From Heterobilharzia americana (taxonomy: Eukaryota; Platyhelminthes; Trematoda; Strigeidida; Schistosomatidae), in NCBI GenBank assembly GCA_944470555.2, contig OX104127.1:136046786-136110785 (forward strand): a stretch of DNA of 64,000 nucleotides, given 5' to 3'. The translations under genes and the position numbers were made by a program. Below, piece by piece: positions 1-12,129 of this stretch. The notes under the pieces are model-generated. The model saw only the letters and a program-made list of their open reading frames with translations, did no database searches and was not told the origin of the DNA. Numbering within the stretch: the first letter of the stretch is position 1; each line of letters starts with the position of its first letter.

Positions 1-790
1 TCACCATATTAAAGAAGACGCCAAGGGTACAGAAGCCAGAGGAATAGAGGAGGGGAAGTAGTCAAAAGTGGTGGGAAGTCGTGAAACGGGAACAAGAAAG
101 AATGGAAAAATAATGAAATTTGGGATGATGAGTAAAATGAAGGTAGTGTATGGACGTATATGGGTCATTGAGAGTGACTCTTAACCACATTACCTAGTCT
201 CCAATTGTCAACCGGTCCCCTATTAGGAAGTCTACATTTCCTTACACAAGTCAACCGAACAGTTAGATACTTAGTGGGCTTATGCTATATTTTAGCTCAG
301 CCACCTCTAACTTTTTGCCATACCGAACCTACTTTGTTTGACTAATATCGAGATGAAACAGACGCTCACTGGGAGCGTGTAATACATATTCCAGTCAACT
401 GAGTCAATAAAAGTTTACCTCATCAAACGACCTTCCTACTTCTCTCTAAAACTCTACATTTGACCTCTATATTCCTGGTGTGGTCACGGCACGACACATG
501 GTCTATGCTACGGAACCAGCAACGATGAAACACCTAAACTGACTCAGGCCTTCTGCCTTTAACGGCCATGTTCATTTCAACAGTCGTGTGGTAGAAATAA
601 GTGAACTACAGAGGAATACACTTAACCCTAAACATGCAGTCGGATATCACAGAGTTATAAGTTAGTGAGCGCCAAGCAAGCTTTGCGCATCCATGCAGAG
701 ATTTCATCTGCAATAAACCCCATGAAGGCTAATCGGTTTCCAAAGTGAGGAGCGGCTAACGCGTTCAGTCATTTCATTGCCTATTAAAGT
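1..790 (-). mobile_element. Decayed RTE/SR2-like LINE 3' part
   Basis: On the minus strand this matches the better-preserved copy at 2770-3860 in order along its length (for example the segments around 165-250 and 660-740 versus 2990-3080 and 3490-3560). That copy encodes the end of the RT and the C-terminal LHxLRWLGHV/RGGQTKxWHQ region. Here every frame is broken, and it runs off the left window edge. Confidence 0.55.
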
Positions 791-1195
791 AATGTACAAT
801 AACCCCGTTCATAATGTAGTTTGATAAATTAACTCATATCAATTCCAACTAATTTAGATGTGATTTGAAATATCACTAAGTGATAAATCGCCTGCATGAC
901 ATCGCATCGCGACAAATCCTTTCAAGATTATACAAAATAGCCGAACCAGCAGTTCTACCACCTGTTGACAAAACTCTGACACTGTGCAAAAATATTCGAC
1001 TAAGTGAATGGTGTTAGGCAACTTATGAGTCTATGATAATGTGTAATATGAATTCAAATACCAAGTGCAACTGAAAATTCAAGGGGAACAAAAGACCAGT
1101 ATGGAAATCAGCATAAAAATCCCCAAAGTAGGAGAATCTCATAAACTTAGGGATGTCGACCAATCAGAGAGGAGGCAGGTGAAACTAGGCGGTCG

Positions 1196-1646
1196 GAGTC
1201 AGTTAGAATAGCGGAATATACGAATTTAGCTTAATATAGAGTGACAGACCCTAATATAATCAATAATCTAGGGAAAAACTCGGCTATTGCAATGCAAACA
1301 TTAACACACAACCACACAATAGGATGAGATAAAACTATTGAACTTAATTGAGTTCAATATAATTAGGTGGAGAGAGAGATTGATAACTGAATAATCTTTG
1401 TTCATTGAATCAACACCCAACATATGTGATAGAAATGATGCAACACCTATACCAGAGATATGGAAAATTTTCCTACTAATGAAAACAACTCATATAAAGT
1501 GACATAACTATAAAAATGAAATGTCAAAAGTAGTGTGTGATTATATTGATATGATTATGAGCAATAGTAATTTATGCTCGAAACGTCATCAAGTAAATAA
1601 TATTACATCACTGTGTGTTATAAATCAAATAAACAAATCTAATATG
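1196..1646 (+). mobile_element. Solo Penelope-like terminal repeat
   Basis: About 450 bases that match both inverted arms of the Penelope-like element at 40092-41620, from the AGAATAGCGGAATATACG end to CAAATCTAATATGG. No ORF remnant lies next to it. It includes the motif GCTCGAAACGTC (about 1577-1588) and an upstream GATATGATTATGAGC, also found in the other copies. A small spacing difference (GTCATCAAGTAA versus GTCAAGTAA) separates this copy from those at 40-41 kb. Confidence 0.75.
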
Positions 1647-1884
1647 GAATCAGATGAAATTACACTTTTAAGGATAAATAGGTACACAATCGGAACACAG
1701 GATAGGTCGCCAGTTACTTTGAAGAACCAAAGAGTATCGTCAACTTCACTGCCAAATTCATTCCCTGCTTGATACAAGGGAAAATTTAGCTTAAAAGTAA
1801 TCAAACAATAGAATAAATGATGTTCACTACAATCTGCAAGATTCATTTCAGACAATGTTCAAAAAATACTCTGAATAGTTATAA

Positions 1885-2000
1885 CTCATGGCCAGTAGCT
1901 ACCAGTGGGATCCAGGATGTGTTTCGTCTTATTTGGGATTCGTCAGCTGGATGTATTTGCCTCTCAGTAAGCGATGTTGTTGTCACTAGGGCTCGGAACG
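1885..2000 (-). mobile_element. Smα-like SINE (3' part, hammerhead)
   Basis: Minus strand carries the Smα 3' module: CATCCAGCTGACGAATCCC, then GACGAAAC, then CATCCTGGATCCC and CTGGTAGCTACTGG at the end. The hammerhead core lies at 1908-1957 with one change in stem II and a shortened stem III. Confidence 0.7.
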
Positions 2001-2159
2001 GCAACCAGTCGTTGTGTTAATTAGTCGAACGAAAAATTTGGAGTTTAGTTACCCCACCGTTTCTGCTTTTATCATTACAATCTCCCTTTTTTTGAGAACC
2101 TAAATATATCTTATTCAACTGATTTCATGTGCTCATCGTCAATTCAAAACAACAGCCGA

Positions 2160-2585
2160 TGTCAGTCTACGATGAATACCAACTTGAAAAAATCTATAAA
2201 TCCCCATGAACCTCCAAATTCAATTGAACTAGCTCTCATTGGTGACTAGCTTCGAGAGGTGATTCCTAAAGTTCCAATGACGACAACCAGTGACCCGTGG
2301 GGCAAACCTGGTGACCATGAGGACAACTACTCACTGATGACATTGGGTGGTAGTCGCGTTATATCGTGAACTGAAAGAAGTTGGGAATATGGACCATCGT
2401 GTTCCCACCGAGTAGCTCAATGGTAACGTGCTGGCCACGGAACCTGAAAGCCCTGAGTTTCGATCCCTGGAGGGGGCGTGGGTGCGAACTGCTGAAGAAT
2501 CCTATACTAGGACAAAACAGCTGTTCAGGTTTCCAATGTTCCTCCAACTGATGTCAGTCTACGATGAATACCAACTTGAAATATA
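2160..2585 (+). mobile_element. Family-B tRNA-derived SINE with degenerate hammerhead
   Basis: Plus-strand copy of the second SINE family of the window. A Pol III box A-like GTAGCTCAATGG (2411-2422) and box B-like GAGTTTCGATCCCTGG follow a 5' flank that is nearly identical to the reverse complement of 13690-13925. The hammerhead core near 2486-2530 is damaged: CTGAAGA is intact but GACAAAAC replaces GACGAAAC. The same 3' tail (GTCAGTCTACGATGAATACC) occurs at both ends of the copy. Confidence 0.7.
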
Positions 2586-2769
2586 ACTTTCGAATCACCA
2601 CCATATTTTGATAAACAACCTGAGTTGTTAATCATATGGTGTTCTAAGACACCGAGCCCAAAGCTTTCTCACTATTCTTTGGTGGATGTGAATCTCTTAA
2701 CCTAGAAGTATATTGACTCTTACTCGTTTTATGATTAAGCTACTGAACAAAGATTTGGCCATCTATCCA

Positions 2770-3860
2770 TTCGAATCAACATACGACCAGGCATTACTGC
2801 ATAAATGGTCCAACTTGCCACACCTCAGATCACCACATCAAGCAAAAAAGCAGTGAAGTGAAGGATGAAAAAAAAAGGAAACTCAATCAAAGAAACACGA
2901 AATATTTAAATAGAGAAAGGAAGAATGAGAAAATGGTGAGATTCGGTATAGCGTAGTTAAGATGAGGATGATATGTGTATACATTTGCACCACTGCCATC
3001 AACTCTCAGCCACATCACCTAGAATAGTCTCCAACAACTGGTTCCTCTTGTCAAACGGACCCCAACCACCTAGTCTGCATCACCCCACATGGTTCAAACC
3101 AACATTCATGCCATGTTTTAGTCTGACCACCTTGGGCCTTTTACCAGCCTGAACCCACTTCGGCCAACATTGTGTGACGAGGTAGATGGCAACTGGACAT
3201 ACGTAACACATACACCAACCAGCCATCTCAATCCATGAAGGTTCACAACCACATCAACTCACTTACCTCTTCTCCCTAAAACCCTACACCTGATGTCTGC
3301 GTTACTCACGTGGTGACACCACGGAATACGGTGGCCTATACTACGAAGGCAACGGTGGTCAAACACCTGAAGCCAGCCTTCTCATGTCTTCCACCTTCAA
3401 TCACCATGTTTCACAGCCATAGAGTAGAAGAGAGTGGACTGCTGTGCAGTACACGTTACCCTTAGTAGACACTCGGATGTCACGGCGGCGCCACAGGTGG
3501 CGTAAGTTGGCGAAAGCCAGTTGAGCCTTTTCTATTCCTGCAGAGATTTCATCGGCCACTGAGCCACCAGGATAGGGCTGATCCTACTTCTCATATAAGT
3601 GAAGTGGTCGACACACTCAACCACTTCACTCTCCATTGTTAGCCGTGGTGGGACATCGTTGAAGACCAATCGTGGAGCAGCAATTTGCATTTGGGTGGTG
3701 AGAAACGCATCCCAAACATTCTTAAATTGCCACTCAAAGTGTTCGGAAGACTCTGCATCTTGTCGGCCTCTTCACCTAACAGGACTATGTCATCTGGATA
3801 TTCTAGGTCTAACGAAAATTCTCCTGCGATTAGGTCAACCTCTGTGTAGTCAGGTGAAAA
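2770..3860 (-). pseudogene. RTE/SR2-like LINE fragment: RT palm to C-terminus
   Basis: On the minus strand the RT active-site block reads DLEYPDDIVL at about 3781-3812, where the family form is YADD, so the catalytic motif is itself mutated. Downstream come pieces of the thumb (ICAARLVFNDV-like, then HLRRRRDI) and the typical RTE-clade C-terminal zinc-knuckle-free tail (RAMFYGxGxGWKKARG, then MAQNRSQW-like near 2960-2990). Stops and frameshifts occur throughout. It is a 5'-truncated dead copy, one of about nine related ones in this window. Confidence 0.75.
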
Positions 3861-4286
3861 AGATATAGGAGTAAATAAAGTCTACTATTCAACGATTTAT
3901 GGCTTCTCTTTCATGTTATAGTTACCGATTCTAGATGGATAACCGTTTTCTACTAGGATACAAGAGGGGAGATTTTCAGAATCCTTGAACATAATTAACG
4001 TACAAGGTTTTGTTGCTAATGAGGACATAACTTTGAAAGTTGATACACTGTTTAGTCTGTGTTCGTTTTCTATTTACTTATCTAAGGATATCCGATCTTC
4101 TTGTTAGTAACCCATACAGGAAAGAAAACATGGAATTCATTTCACATCCTAGAGTGAATTTCATACATGAATGTCCAGTACCTAGAATGTTGCGCAGGTT
4201 GTTGTTGAAATCAAATTCTTCATAGCATATGATCAAAATGTCATCGACTTACCCATTCGTTCTAAAGATTTGCAACGGTACTTATA

Positions 4287-4491
4287 AGTTATTACTATTT
4301 ATTGATACACTTGTAATTCTCCGTTGCTTTTATTGGATCGAATTGTTCGATCTCTATTGGCAACCAAATTACAAATTAATCAGGCAATATCGAGGCATCC
4401 GCATAGGAGACCATATGCCAATAGAGGTAGAATAATTCGATCCAATAAAAACAACGGAGAATTACAAGTATATCAATAAATAGTAATAACT
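4287..4491. repeat. Inverted Smα 5' modules forming a 76-bp-arm hairpin
   Basis: Bases 4287-4362 are the near-perfect reverse complement of 4416-4491, with a 53-base loop carrying the Smα 5' module (CAATATCGAGGCATCC). The same module appears alone at 38095-38200, 52720-52815 and 54590-54690. Two opposed SINE 5' ends explain the symmetry. Confidence 0.7.
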
Positions 4492-4504
4492 ACTACCCGT
4501 TGTA

Positions 4505-4695
4505 CAAGAGGTGGCCATCGTTCCTCCATGGTATAGGGGTTAACGCCATGGCCTTTGAAGTGATGGGTACGAGGTTCAAGTCTCAGTGAGAACAAATGTC
4601 GCTTTGCACTGGGGTGCAGGTACATCCAGCTGGTGAGCGAGTCCCAAATAAGACAAGACGCTCGTACTGGATTCTTCTGCTAGCCACAACCGACC
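4505..4695 (+). mobile_element. Smα-like SINE
   Basis: tRNA-like head with box B-like GAGGTTCAAGTCTC, then GTGCAGGTACATCCAG, a hammerhead core damaged by an insertion (CTGGTGAGCGAGTCCC) and AAGACAAGAC in place of GACGAAAC, and the family end GGATTCTTCTGCTAGCCAC. Confidence 0.75.
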
Positions 4696-4699
4696 AAAT

Positions 4700-6155
4700 T
4701 ATAATAATTAACATTCAGGAACTTATAAGTATTGAAAATAAATGATAGTCTATTATCTCTCAATGGAGTCATGAGAATACCATACTGTTCCACAGTAGAA
4801 TAAAAAGTTGTTTCAAAAGAGAGAAGGAGAATTTATTGAAGGCCTTATTGAGACCAAAGTAATCAATCAATGAGTCAACGACAGAATACCGATTTTGTCT
4901 ACTACAATCTTCTAGGGGAAAAAAGTACATTGGCCATAATACTGAATCAAGTTCCTAACCGTATTTTACAATGTCCACTTCGATTATCTAGACAAGAGAG
5001 GAGGAACGTATGAACAGTTCTTTCGTTGAACATCTCCAAAAACCTGATATATTCCATTAGTTCTTTCAAATTAATATTAAAGAGCGCCTCTTTACGATTC
5101 TAAAAGACTTTGACTTCATCTATATAAGACTAAATCATTGGCAACCCACGACCTTAAGCCTGATCTGTGCTCGAGAATCTTAGTAATTTCCTCTGTCCTT
5201 AAATATTTAAAGACTCCTGTCTCAATAACTATAGATAATATGACGAAAGAATATTCCTTCTACAAAATTCTCATCAGTTCCTAAAATTATGAAACAGAAC
5301 TATTCTGTAGGTCAACTTTGAGACAAATGCATTTTCAAAATGGAATGTGAACTAGAGATTGTTAGCAGATCGGATTTATTTTTCATTTTGTGAATATTAA
5401 GATGACTGAAATACAGATATGAGAAAATGTGATGAAACAAAACGAAAAAGACAACAAATAAGGAAGGTGATAGTAGCCTTTAGTTTATTGAAGCCAAAGG
5501 GAGAAGTAACATCTTTAAGTGATCCTTTTGAATGCAAAATTCAGGTCTGATCAGTCTTATTGCTACAGCCTCAGTTATGTGAAGAAGGCGTTATTGAACT
5601 GCATCTGGTAATGTTTTTGGAACAAAGTGTATGAAAGTAGAAGCTGTATTGACATACATGTGACGCCATGTGTCTATCAGGGGTCGTAATATAGAACTCT
5701 TTATCGTTTTGACTTAACTCTTCCCAAAAACATCGGTAAACGTTCTCATATATGGAGTAACACACGTGCCAAACTCCCCAATCTTTTATTCTACTCTTGA
5801 ATATTATGGAACTCACCTGACCCTATTAAGATTTATTTTTTCCCAATAGTTATAAATACTTTTGTACAGATTTAATAGATGAAATCGTTGTAAATAAAAC
5901 TTTCCTCGCTGCTACATTTTTCCCCTAATACATGTTTAAATCAAAGTCACCTAAAATAGGCGTATATGCTAAAAAGATAAAGGAAGTAAAATGTCCAATA
6001 ATCCGTCTTCTTGTTTTGTTTTGATAGTTGTAATCTACCGCTGAGAGACTAGGTCAAATTGCTCTACCTCTGTTAACAGCCAACGGGCTCATATGCGAAG
6101 GCTTTGATGCTGCTCGATTACTTATTATGTTGTAGTCTGCTTGATGGCTCTCACT
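4700..6155. other. AT-rich stretch, one short unexplained ORF
   Basis: No element recognised. On the minus strand an open frame of about 80 codons (5571-5816) runs from next to a CAGGTGAG sequence and contains WGVWHVCYSIYENVYRCFWE. I could not match it to a family and found no splice context that makes it an exon with confidence. Confidence 0.3.
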
Positions 6156-6159
6156 GGAA

Positions 6160-6300
6160 TCCTGAAAGCATGTTTCGTCCCATTTAGGACTCGTCATCTA
6201 GATATACCTACACCTCAGCGATTGATGTTGTTCCTAATAGAACTCAAACCCAGTACCCATCGTTTCGAACGCCAAAGCGTTACCCACTAGGCGATTGAGG
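6160..6300 (-). mobile_element. Smα-like SINE, opposed to the next copy
   Basis: Minus-strand 3' module (CTAGATGACGAGTCC, GACGAAACATGC, TTCAGGATTCCAGTGAGAGCC) plus box B-like sequence GTTTGAGTTC. Faces the plus copy at 6355-6485. Confidence 0.65.
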
Positions 6301-6354
6301 CATTAGAACCACCACCTGTGAAACAGGTATTAGGTGTTATTTCGTTTTGGTACA

Positions 6355-6485
6355 TATAATCTCCCGTTTAGCGATGAGTACTGAATCCTAGTTTCAGCAT
6401 GGGAACATCACCCTCTGGGAGGTAGGTACACGCATCTGATGAGTCGCAAATAGAACGAAACGCGTGTTGTCTTTACGCTCTATTT
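6355..6485 (+). mobile_element. Smα-like SINE 3' part
   Basis: GGGAGGTAGGTACACGCATCTGATGAGTCGCAAATAGAACGAAACGCGTG: a hammerhead core with CTGATGA and GAAA intact but stem II weakened (6436-6470). Forms an opposed pair with 6160-6300. Confidence 0.65.
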
Positions 6486-6489
6486 CAAT

Positions 6490-8700
6490 TCATGTGGAGA
6501 ACTGAGTATTCGAAACATATTCTTCGCATGAAAGGATTAATATCTAGATATTATGTCGAAAAAATAACGTGAAATCCAAGTTCTCATCAGAAACTTTTAC
6601 TACATCCCTATTTCTACTATTAAGCAGATTTAAAGTTTACAAGCCATCTTAAAACTGAATTTGTCTTAACAATCTGAAAAGTTTATTTAAGTAACACAAA
6701 ATATTTTGAACTTTCACATGACGTCCCAAGATTGACACAGCCTAAAAGTAAAACTAACAATCACACTAAGATCAATGATGAAATGGTACAATTTAGTGAT
6801 GGAGCTTAGCTTATGAACGCAGTAGTTGCATAAAGTTAGGGTTTTAAAAACACTTACAAGTATTTGTTACGTATATACAAGTCATCACAGGAAAGTAATA
6901 ATTTTTACAAAGAACGTAAACACCAACATAAGCCACTATTGGTTCATAATCAAGAAAAAAAGGATTATAATCCAAACTATTATCCAAATTAATATATGTA
7001 TAGTTCATGTATGTTTTCGCTGAATATACGGTGAAATTCTTAGTAACCTACATAACAAATAAACACTGAGCACCTGAATACATAAAGAACTATTAAAGGC
7101 GAGTAAGACACACAAATCACTAATCATGAAACGCAACTTGTCTTTTAAATTTATTAAACTGCCCATTAAACTGTATATGGCACCAAAAAGATACATCATA
7201 CACTGAAGTATCTACCGTGATAAGTGTTACAGATTTTATTGATGAGGCTACCTGAAATATCAGTAACTTCACAGATCGGTGTCACTGATGCTCAGTGATG
7301 ACTGAGGGTGAAATAAAAACCTGGTTCTTGAAAGGATTCCGACCAGTGACCGACCCGACACTCTACCAACTTTCCTGTATACTTTAAAATATTTGCCATA
7401 GACAAACTCATCTCACTCCATAAATATGCAAGCATTTTTACTAACAGTTTTCTGCATACTTATGAGTAGTTTCAAAAGTAACGCGAAAGTATTCCAACAG
7501 GACATTGCATGCTAAAATCTCCCACTCACCTTTGCATGATCACGTTCCTAGTAGTGTACAATTCCAAGTGAAAAATCATAACTTAAGGAAAAGTTAATCA
7601 GCTTTCTTGCGGATTACTTGCCACTCAGTTACTTGCAATTAAAATATATCGAGATTTTTGTCGCAGATAGTTAACTCCCCTATATAAATGCAAGTCATGC
7701 TTGATAAACAATTAACCTTTCTTGAAATCTTTCTGACTATTGTTCACAGTCACTTTCTCTTGTGAAAGGATCTCAGACATCTTTCTCTGGGTTATAATAC
7801 TTGCTGATTGCAGAAAACTTTAGAAGCAAGTTTTCTGAATAAATCTAAACAATTGTTAACTGTCACCTATCGTTGCCGCCCTTTCTCTATCATCTCTTAA
7901 GCGTGTGTAGGTGATGGCTAAAAGAGTTTAGCTGCCGATCATGAAACATCTAGTTAAGTGGAATGGGAATTAAGGAGTACCAGTAAATGGAGTGGAAATT
8001 TGACTACTTCAAAATACACTTCATAACCGGCGATGACACGCCGTATGGTTAGGCGGTACGTACAGCTGCCTTTCAGAGTGGTTCTTGATAAACTCTGCAA
8101 ATATTCCAGAGTGGAAAGGTGACATAACTAGAAATTCTTGTCATCAAAAACTATTCAGTTCGGTCTTAACCAGAGATCATACAAAATATGCTTGTGACTA
8201 AAAGAGTAAAGCAGAATATTCCACCTACAAGTCCTACTGATTTCTGTGAATAACGTTCAAGTTATCATATCAATTAGCAGTTGTTACACAAAAATGACTT
8301 TTGCAGAAGGTATCATTTTGTAGAAACAGAAATTTACTAAAATAATGGCACAACAAATACGACCAAACTAAACAAATCTATGTTTAGCAAATGTTAAAGG
8401 CCATTCCAAGTTCAATGTATGACTGTCATAATTCAGATGAAAAGCAGATTCACGTATGTTATAGCGTTGCTGAAGTTTACTGGCTATCATACAATCATCT
8501 TTATTAAATCCAGATGGGATAATTCCTACCCTTATTAGGCCGAGACAATTTTAGTGTGAAGAATTACATTTTTAGTCACATTGATTGGTCACTAAAGAGT
8601 AACCCATCTCGTATTGGTCAGTACTAACTGACTTCTTTCTGCTGATTGGGCCCAACACACTAACAACGGTTGTATTTAGTTAAAACAAACTTTAGAAAAT
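6490..8700. other. AT-rich unassigned stretch
   Basis: Apart from a tRNA-like SINE trace at 7300-7385, I see no exon, RNA gene or element with support here. Confidence 0.4.
7300..7385 (-). mobile_element. Family-C tRNA-like SINE fragment
   Basis: Minus strand shows a decayed box A (AGTTGGTAGAGTGTCGGG) and the tail AAGAACCAGGTTTTTATTTCACC, matching the family seen best at 30650-30745 and 51640-51775. Confidence 0.5.
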
Positions 8701-9014
8701 AAGGACAAGAGAAAATGAGTAGATGGGTTCAAGCATTTTTCGAAAAAAAAAGCTAAAAATTTAAAGTAAACCACAGTCGGAAATCGAAGGACTCAAAAGA
8801 CCACTAAAATAACTTACAGTCGAAATCAACATTCTAATTCATAAGACGCTAAGTTTTGAATTTCAACTTTTGTTTCATGTTACAGTGTGATCAGGAAATA
8901 ATCTTACTGGGCGATTCTGTCCTACATCTGACCAATCAGAATAAACATCCTAATTCAGACCTAGTGGTTTTGCTTGTTGATGGAAACCACGTATAAATGT
9001 TTTTATTCTATCTG

Positions 9015-9258
9015 GAGGTTTGTAGAGGTTTATTAGTTGATTTAGGATGGGATTCATCATAAACTGACGTCAGATGGAGGGATATTGTGGACCTGGGAGC
9101 AACTGGACAGCCGTTTCGTCTGAGCACGGGACTCCTCGGCAGTGCGCACCGGTGATCCCGCCCCACCAGAGATCAAAGCCAGGGCCTTCAGGTTCCGTGG
9201 CCAGCAAGTTACCAGAGCCACCAGGTCTGAAATCTAATGGTCCACACTTCCTACTTCT
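9015..9258 (-). mobile_element. Family-B SINE, minus copy of an opposed pair
   Basis: Contains, in minus orientation, the hammerhead block CTGCCGAGGAGTCCC with GACGAAACGGCTGTCC (about 9095-9145) and box B/box A-like sequences (near 9165-9215). Confidence 0.65.
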
Positions 9259-9261
9259 GTC

Positions 9262-9410
9262 GTGAACTGACAGACGGTCCTGGGCTCGATCCCAGGCGGG
9301 GTGAGGTCATTATGTCCACTGCTGAGGAGTCCTATGTTAGGACGAAACAGCTTTCCAATGCTCCCAGGTTTCTAATAACGTCCCTCCAACTGATATCAGT
9401 CCATGATGTG
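9262..9410 (+). mobile_element. Family-B SINE, plus copy with hammerhead
   Basis: CCACTGCTGAGGAGTCC, TATGTT loop, GGACGAAACAGC (9315-9362), followed by CCAGGTTTC and the tail CCAACTGATATCAGTCCATGATG. Box B-like GGGCTCGATCCC upstream. The cleavage-site triplet has become TTTCC. Confidence 0.7.
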
Positions 9411-9549
9411 TTTTTGTCAAATAAACAGTCTTGCTTACAGCCATAAAACGGTCTTTGTCCTCTGATTTTCGTGGCTCAGTGAGGTATAAGGTTCTGAGGG
9501 GGAACAGTCCCTAATCAGATCCAGTCGAAATATTTCATTGCATTAGTAG

Positions 9550-10190
9550 CGGTACTCGTATTGTTCTATCGGTCGCTTCAATAACCAATTCGGTTTATTT
9601 TATAACATGACAAAACTATCCAGCTGAAATAATAAAGAGACCTACATTGTTAATCCAGGAGCTACTAAGGAGGCCCTTTACAGTCACTCCAAAAATAACA
9701 CAGTCCTCTCTTGATTTAAATAACCTCATTCCTTATCGACAACGTACATTCTACACTTCTGTCTGAGCCAGGTAGATGAGTAGAAAAAAACACGGTGTAT
9801 GCGATGTAGATATTTTTGATGAACTGCAGATTACTTTGTAAAATGATGATATGCTACTACTACTCAAGAAATTTGAACGCCTTGATGAAAAACACATTTG
9901 CCACACCATAACTGACCAAGTAGTTCCACCCAGACAATGTATGCAAAACTAAAAACAATTTGTGACAGAACGCTAGCAAAATGATACAGCTTTCTGAAAG
10001 TTTCTTTTCCTAATATAGTATAAAAATTACCCAAGAAACCATATATTTTAGCCATTTACAAATTTTGCTCAGATAAAGCCTTGACTAGATATTTCATATT
10101 AAGTGTAGGCAACCCAAAAAGGTATGATTTGATAGACCACCCTAACAACTGCTGAGATAGCCAATTGCCATTCCCTATTTTTTATAAAAC
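9550..10190. other. Unassigned AT-rich stretch
   Basis: Nothing coding is supported. Around 10125-10165 is a half copy (CCACCCTAACAACTGCTGAGATAGCC) of the MITE terminal sequence described at 28312-28440. Confidence 0.4.
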
Positions 10191-10194
10191 ATTG

Positions 10195-10328
10195 TCACAG
10201 TGGTCTAGTGGGTGACACTCTGGTGTTTAAAGAGATGGGCCCGGGTTCGAATCCTAGTTGGAACAACAGGCAGGTACATCCAGCTGACGAGCTCCAAACA
10301 GGACGAAACGCGCGTCCCGAGTTCCATC
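10195..10328 (+). mobile_element. Smα-like SINE with near-intact hammerhead
   Basis: Box A-like AGTGGTCTAGTGGGTGAC and box B-like GGGTTCGAATCC fit a tRNA-derived head. The hammerhead at 10276-10322 has ATCCAG, CTGACGA, GACGAAAC and GCGCGTC; stem I 3' side is altered (CCGAG). Confidence 0.75.
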
Positions 10329-10450
10329 ATTAATATATTACACAATCAAGGGAATAGTGTTACGAGATCTTCATGAAGTGAATTGTATTTTCATTCCTAA
10401 AGCGTTAACTTAAACAAACAAGCAAATCTGAAAAAGAGTTATATGAGTAA

Positions 10451-10580
10451 CTTCAAAGGCCATTCTAGCAACTGCTGAAATAACCAATCATATTTCAGTA
10501 TTTGGTCTGGGAGTGTAGTTTTTCAGAAAATAGAGAACCATAATCGGTTACCTCAGTAGTTTGTCAGAGTGACCTTTAAT
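10451..10580. mobile_element. MITE-like element (TIR, AAAGGCCA..)
   Basis: Starts TTCAAAGGCCATTCTAGCAACTG and ends with CAGTAGTTTGTCAGAGTGACCTTTAA, imperfect inverted ends of the type seen at 28312-28440. No coding capacity. Confidence 0.5.
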
Positions 10581-10589
10581 GTCACTCAT

Positions 10590-11155
10590 CACACATATAA
10601 GTAATAATTTAAGGCGAAATATAAGATATGAAACAGTTAAACTGAAATTGAAACTAATGAAGTTGCCACGTTATTTTCTAAATAAAGTATACATATTTTC
10701 TAGACTAGCGTAAATAGTATCGTGCGTTAGGATTCCTTCAGCATAGTTCTATTGTTAAACTAATACAGACAGAAATGAATACAAGTATGGAATTTATGAT
10801 TTTGTTTTCGTGTTGGAAAAAAGCGTTGATATAAGCCAAGGATCATAATTCCATAACAAATTGGGTTTTTTTGTGTAGTGCAGTACAGTTATGCAACACT
10901 TATGTACTGGATGACGCTTCGAGTACAACTCGTTCCTCATAGTCATATGAAGGCGACTAAACAACTTCTTGACCTAGTTCTTATAGTTTGACTCTCTTTT
11001 TCTCAATCCTCGATTTTATTGTCAGCAGAATTGGCAATATATTTGGGATGAGTGTTGAATCATTCATGTTGTATGTGTTAGAGTTGTGATCGCGTGTTCA
11101 ACCTCATCTTTTCCTCTCCCTATCTACCTAAGAGTATTAGACCTACAACGAGCAT
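10590..11155. other. Unassigned AT-rich stretch
   Basis: No gene, repeat or RNA signal recognised. Confidence 0.4.
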
Positions 11156-11159
11156 TCTT

Positions 11160-11470
11160 CGATTCCTCCCCACTGTGTTATCATAGGTATAGCACCAATG
11201 ATGAGTTATTTTGCCATAGAGTAGTGGGTACTAGTGATAAGACTGGATATAAGTAGTATTCGTTGAGAGGTAGACAGAAGTCATAGACAATTACCAGTAA
11301 TGGGTAAATATTCTGTACAGAGAAACGCAAGAGACAATTTGGGCATATGAAGAGCAAAATCGAGACAGGAGAAGAAGAGGAAATGAAACACACTGTACAA
11401 ATGACTATTCTAATGGAAAGTGCACAATATTTCATCATTACTGTACAAAATGTCGTAATAAACATTCCTT
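11160..11470 (-). repeat. Dispersed repeat shared with 62705-62995
   Basis: The minus strand parallels 62705-62995 on the plus strand: TTTTGTACAGTAATGATGAAATA, CACTTTCCATTAGAATAGTC, TTTGTACAGTGTGTTTCA, and onward to TACCCATTACTGGTAATT. The plus strand holds a related frame in both copies (KHTVQMTILMESAQ here, KHIVQMTVLVESVQ on the minus strand at 62.8 kb), so a conserved short coding segment is possible. Family not recognised. Confidence 0.6.
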
Positions 11471-11474
11471 CCTG

Positions 11475-12125
11475 CGTCTCATTCTTTGTCGTTTCCTACA
11501 ATATTACTTATTTTAGTACAGTTCACCATTTTAGGCCTGAATAAATAGAAAAGTCTAGATAACATGATTAAACCCGAACAACTCTAGTTTGGTAGGTTAT
11601 GGTACTTAAAGCCAACAGTTACCACGTCGAGTTAGATAGATTCAGTTATTTCGTTTAATTGGATTGATATAACCCTGGACATGAGTTTATTGATTAGTGA
11701 ATTGCAGAATTAGGGTCCCTGATATCCTCTCTCCGCATACAATAACACTGTAGAGGGACTGAATTAACACTTAGTTGTGTGGTAGTAACTGATTACACTG
11801 CTACTACTACACTTTTTCGCATGAGTTCTCATACATATCGGAATTCCAGAGAAAAGTTATGTTGCTCAGTACCGTTTTTCATACGTATTTTATATCTCAT
11901 TGTTAAGTTTAATGACTATGCACAATCATATGTGCATGCATCAAGCATTTTGTTGATTCAGTTGGGATTTTCAAGGAAAAGTACCTAGTCGATTTAGTGA
12001 AACTGAACTCACGTAAACTAATCATTGCCAGTTACATTTCATGCTGACCGAAGTGCCATGTCAGATGCAAGGGGTAGATTATCATGCATAACATCACTTA
12101 GCTGAATAATCGTAATGGTCATGTT
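11475..12125. other. Unassigned AT-rich stretch
   Basis: No feature supported. Confidence 0.4.
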
Positions 12126-12129
12126 ATAC

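Larger units (their letters stand above)
8735..9545 (+). mobile_element. LTR-like repeat split by a SINE
   Basis: Bases 8735-9012 and 9407-9545 together match the repeat inside the inverted-repeat arms (about 23890-24335): ACATCTGACCAATCA, TATAAATG-like sequence, GTTTTTGTCRAATAAACAGTC (a poly(A) signal context) and the end GTATAAGGTTCTGAGGG. The order of promoter-like and poly(A)-like sequences fits a solo LTR, but no gag/pol or clear TG...CA ends were identified. A family-B SINE pair (9015-9410) sits inside, and the TGTTTTT flank recurs on both sides of it. Confidence 0.5.
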
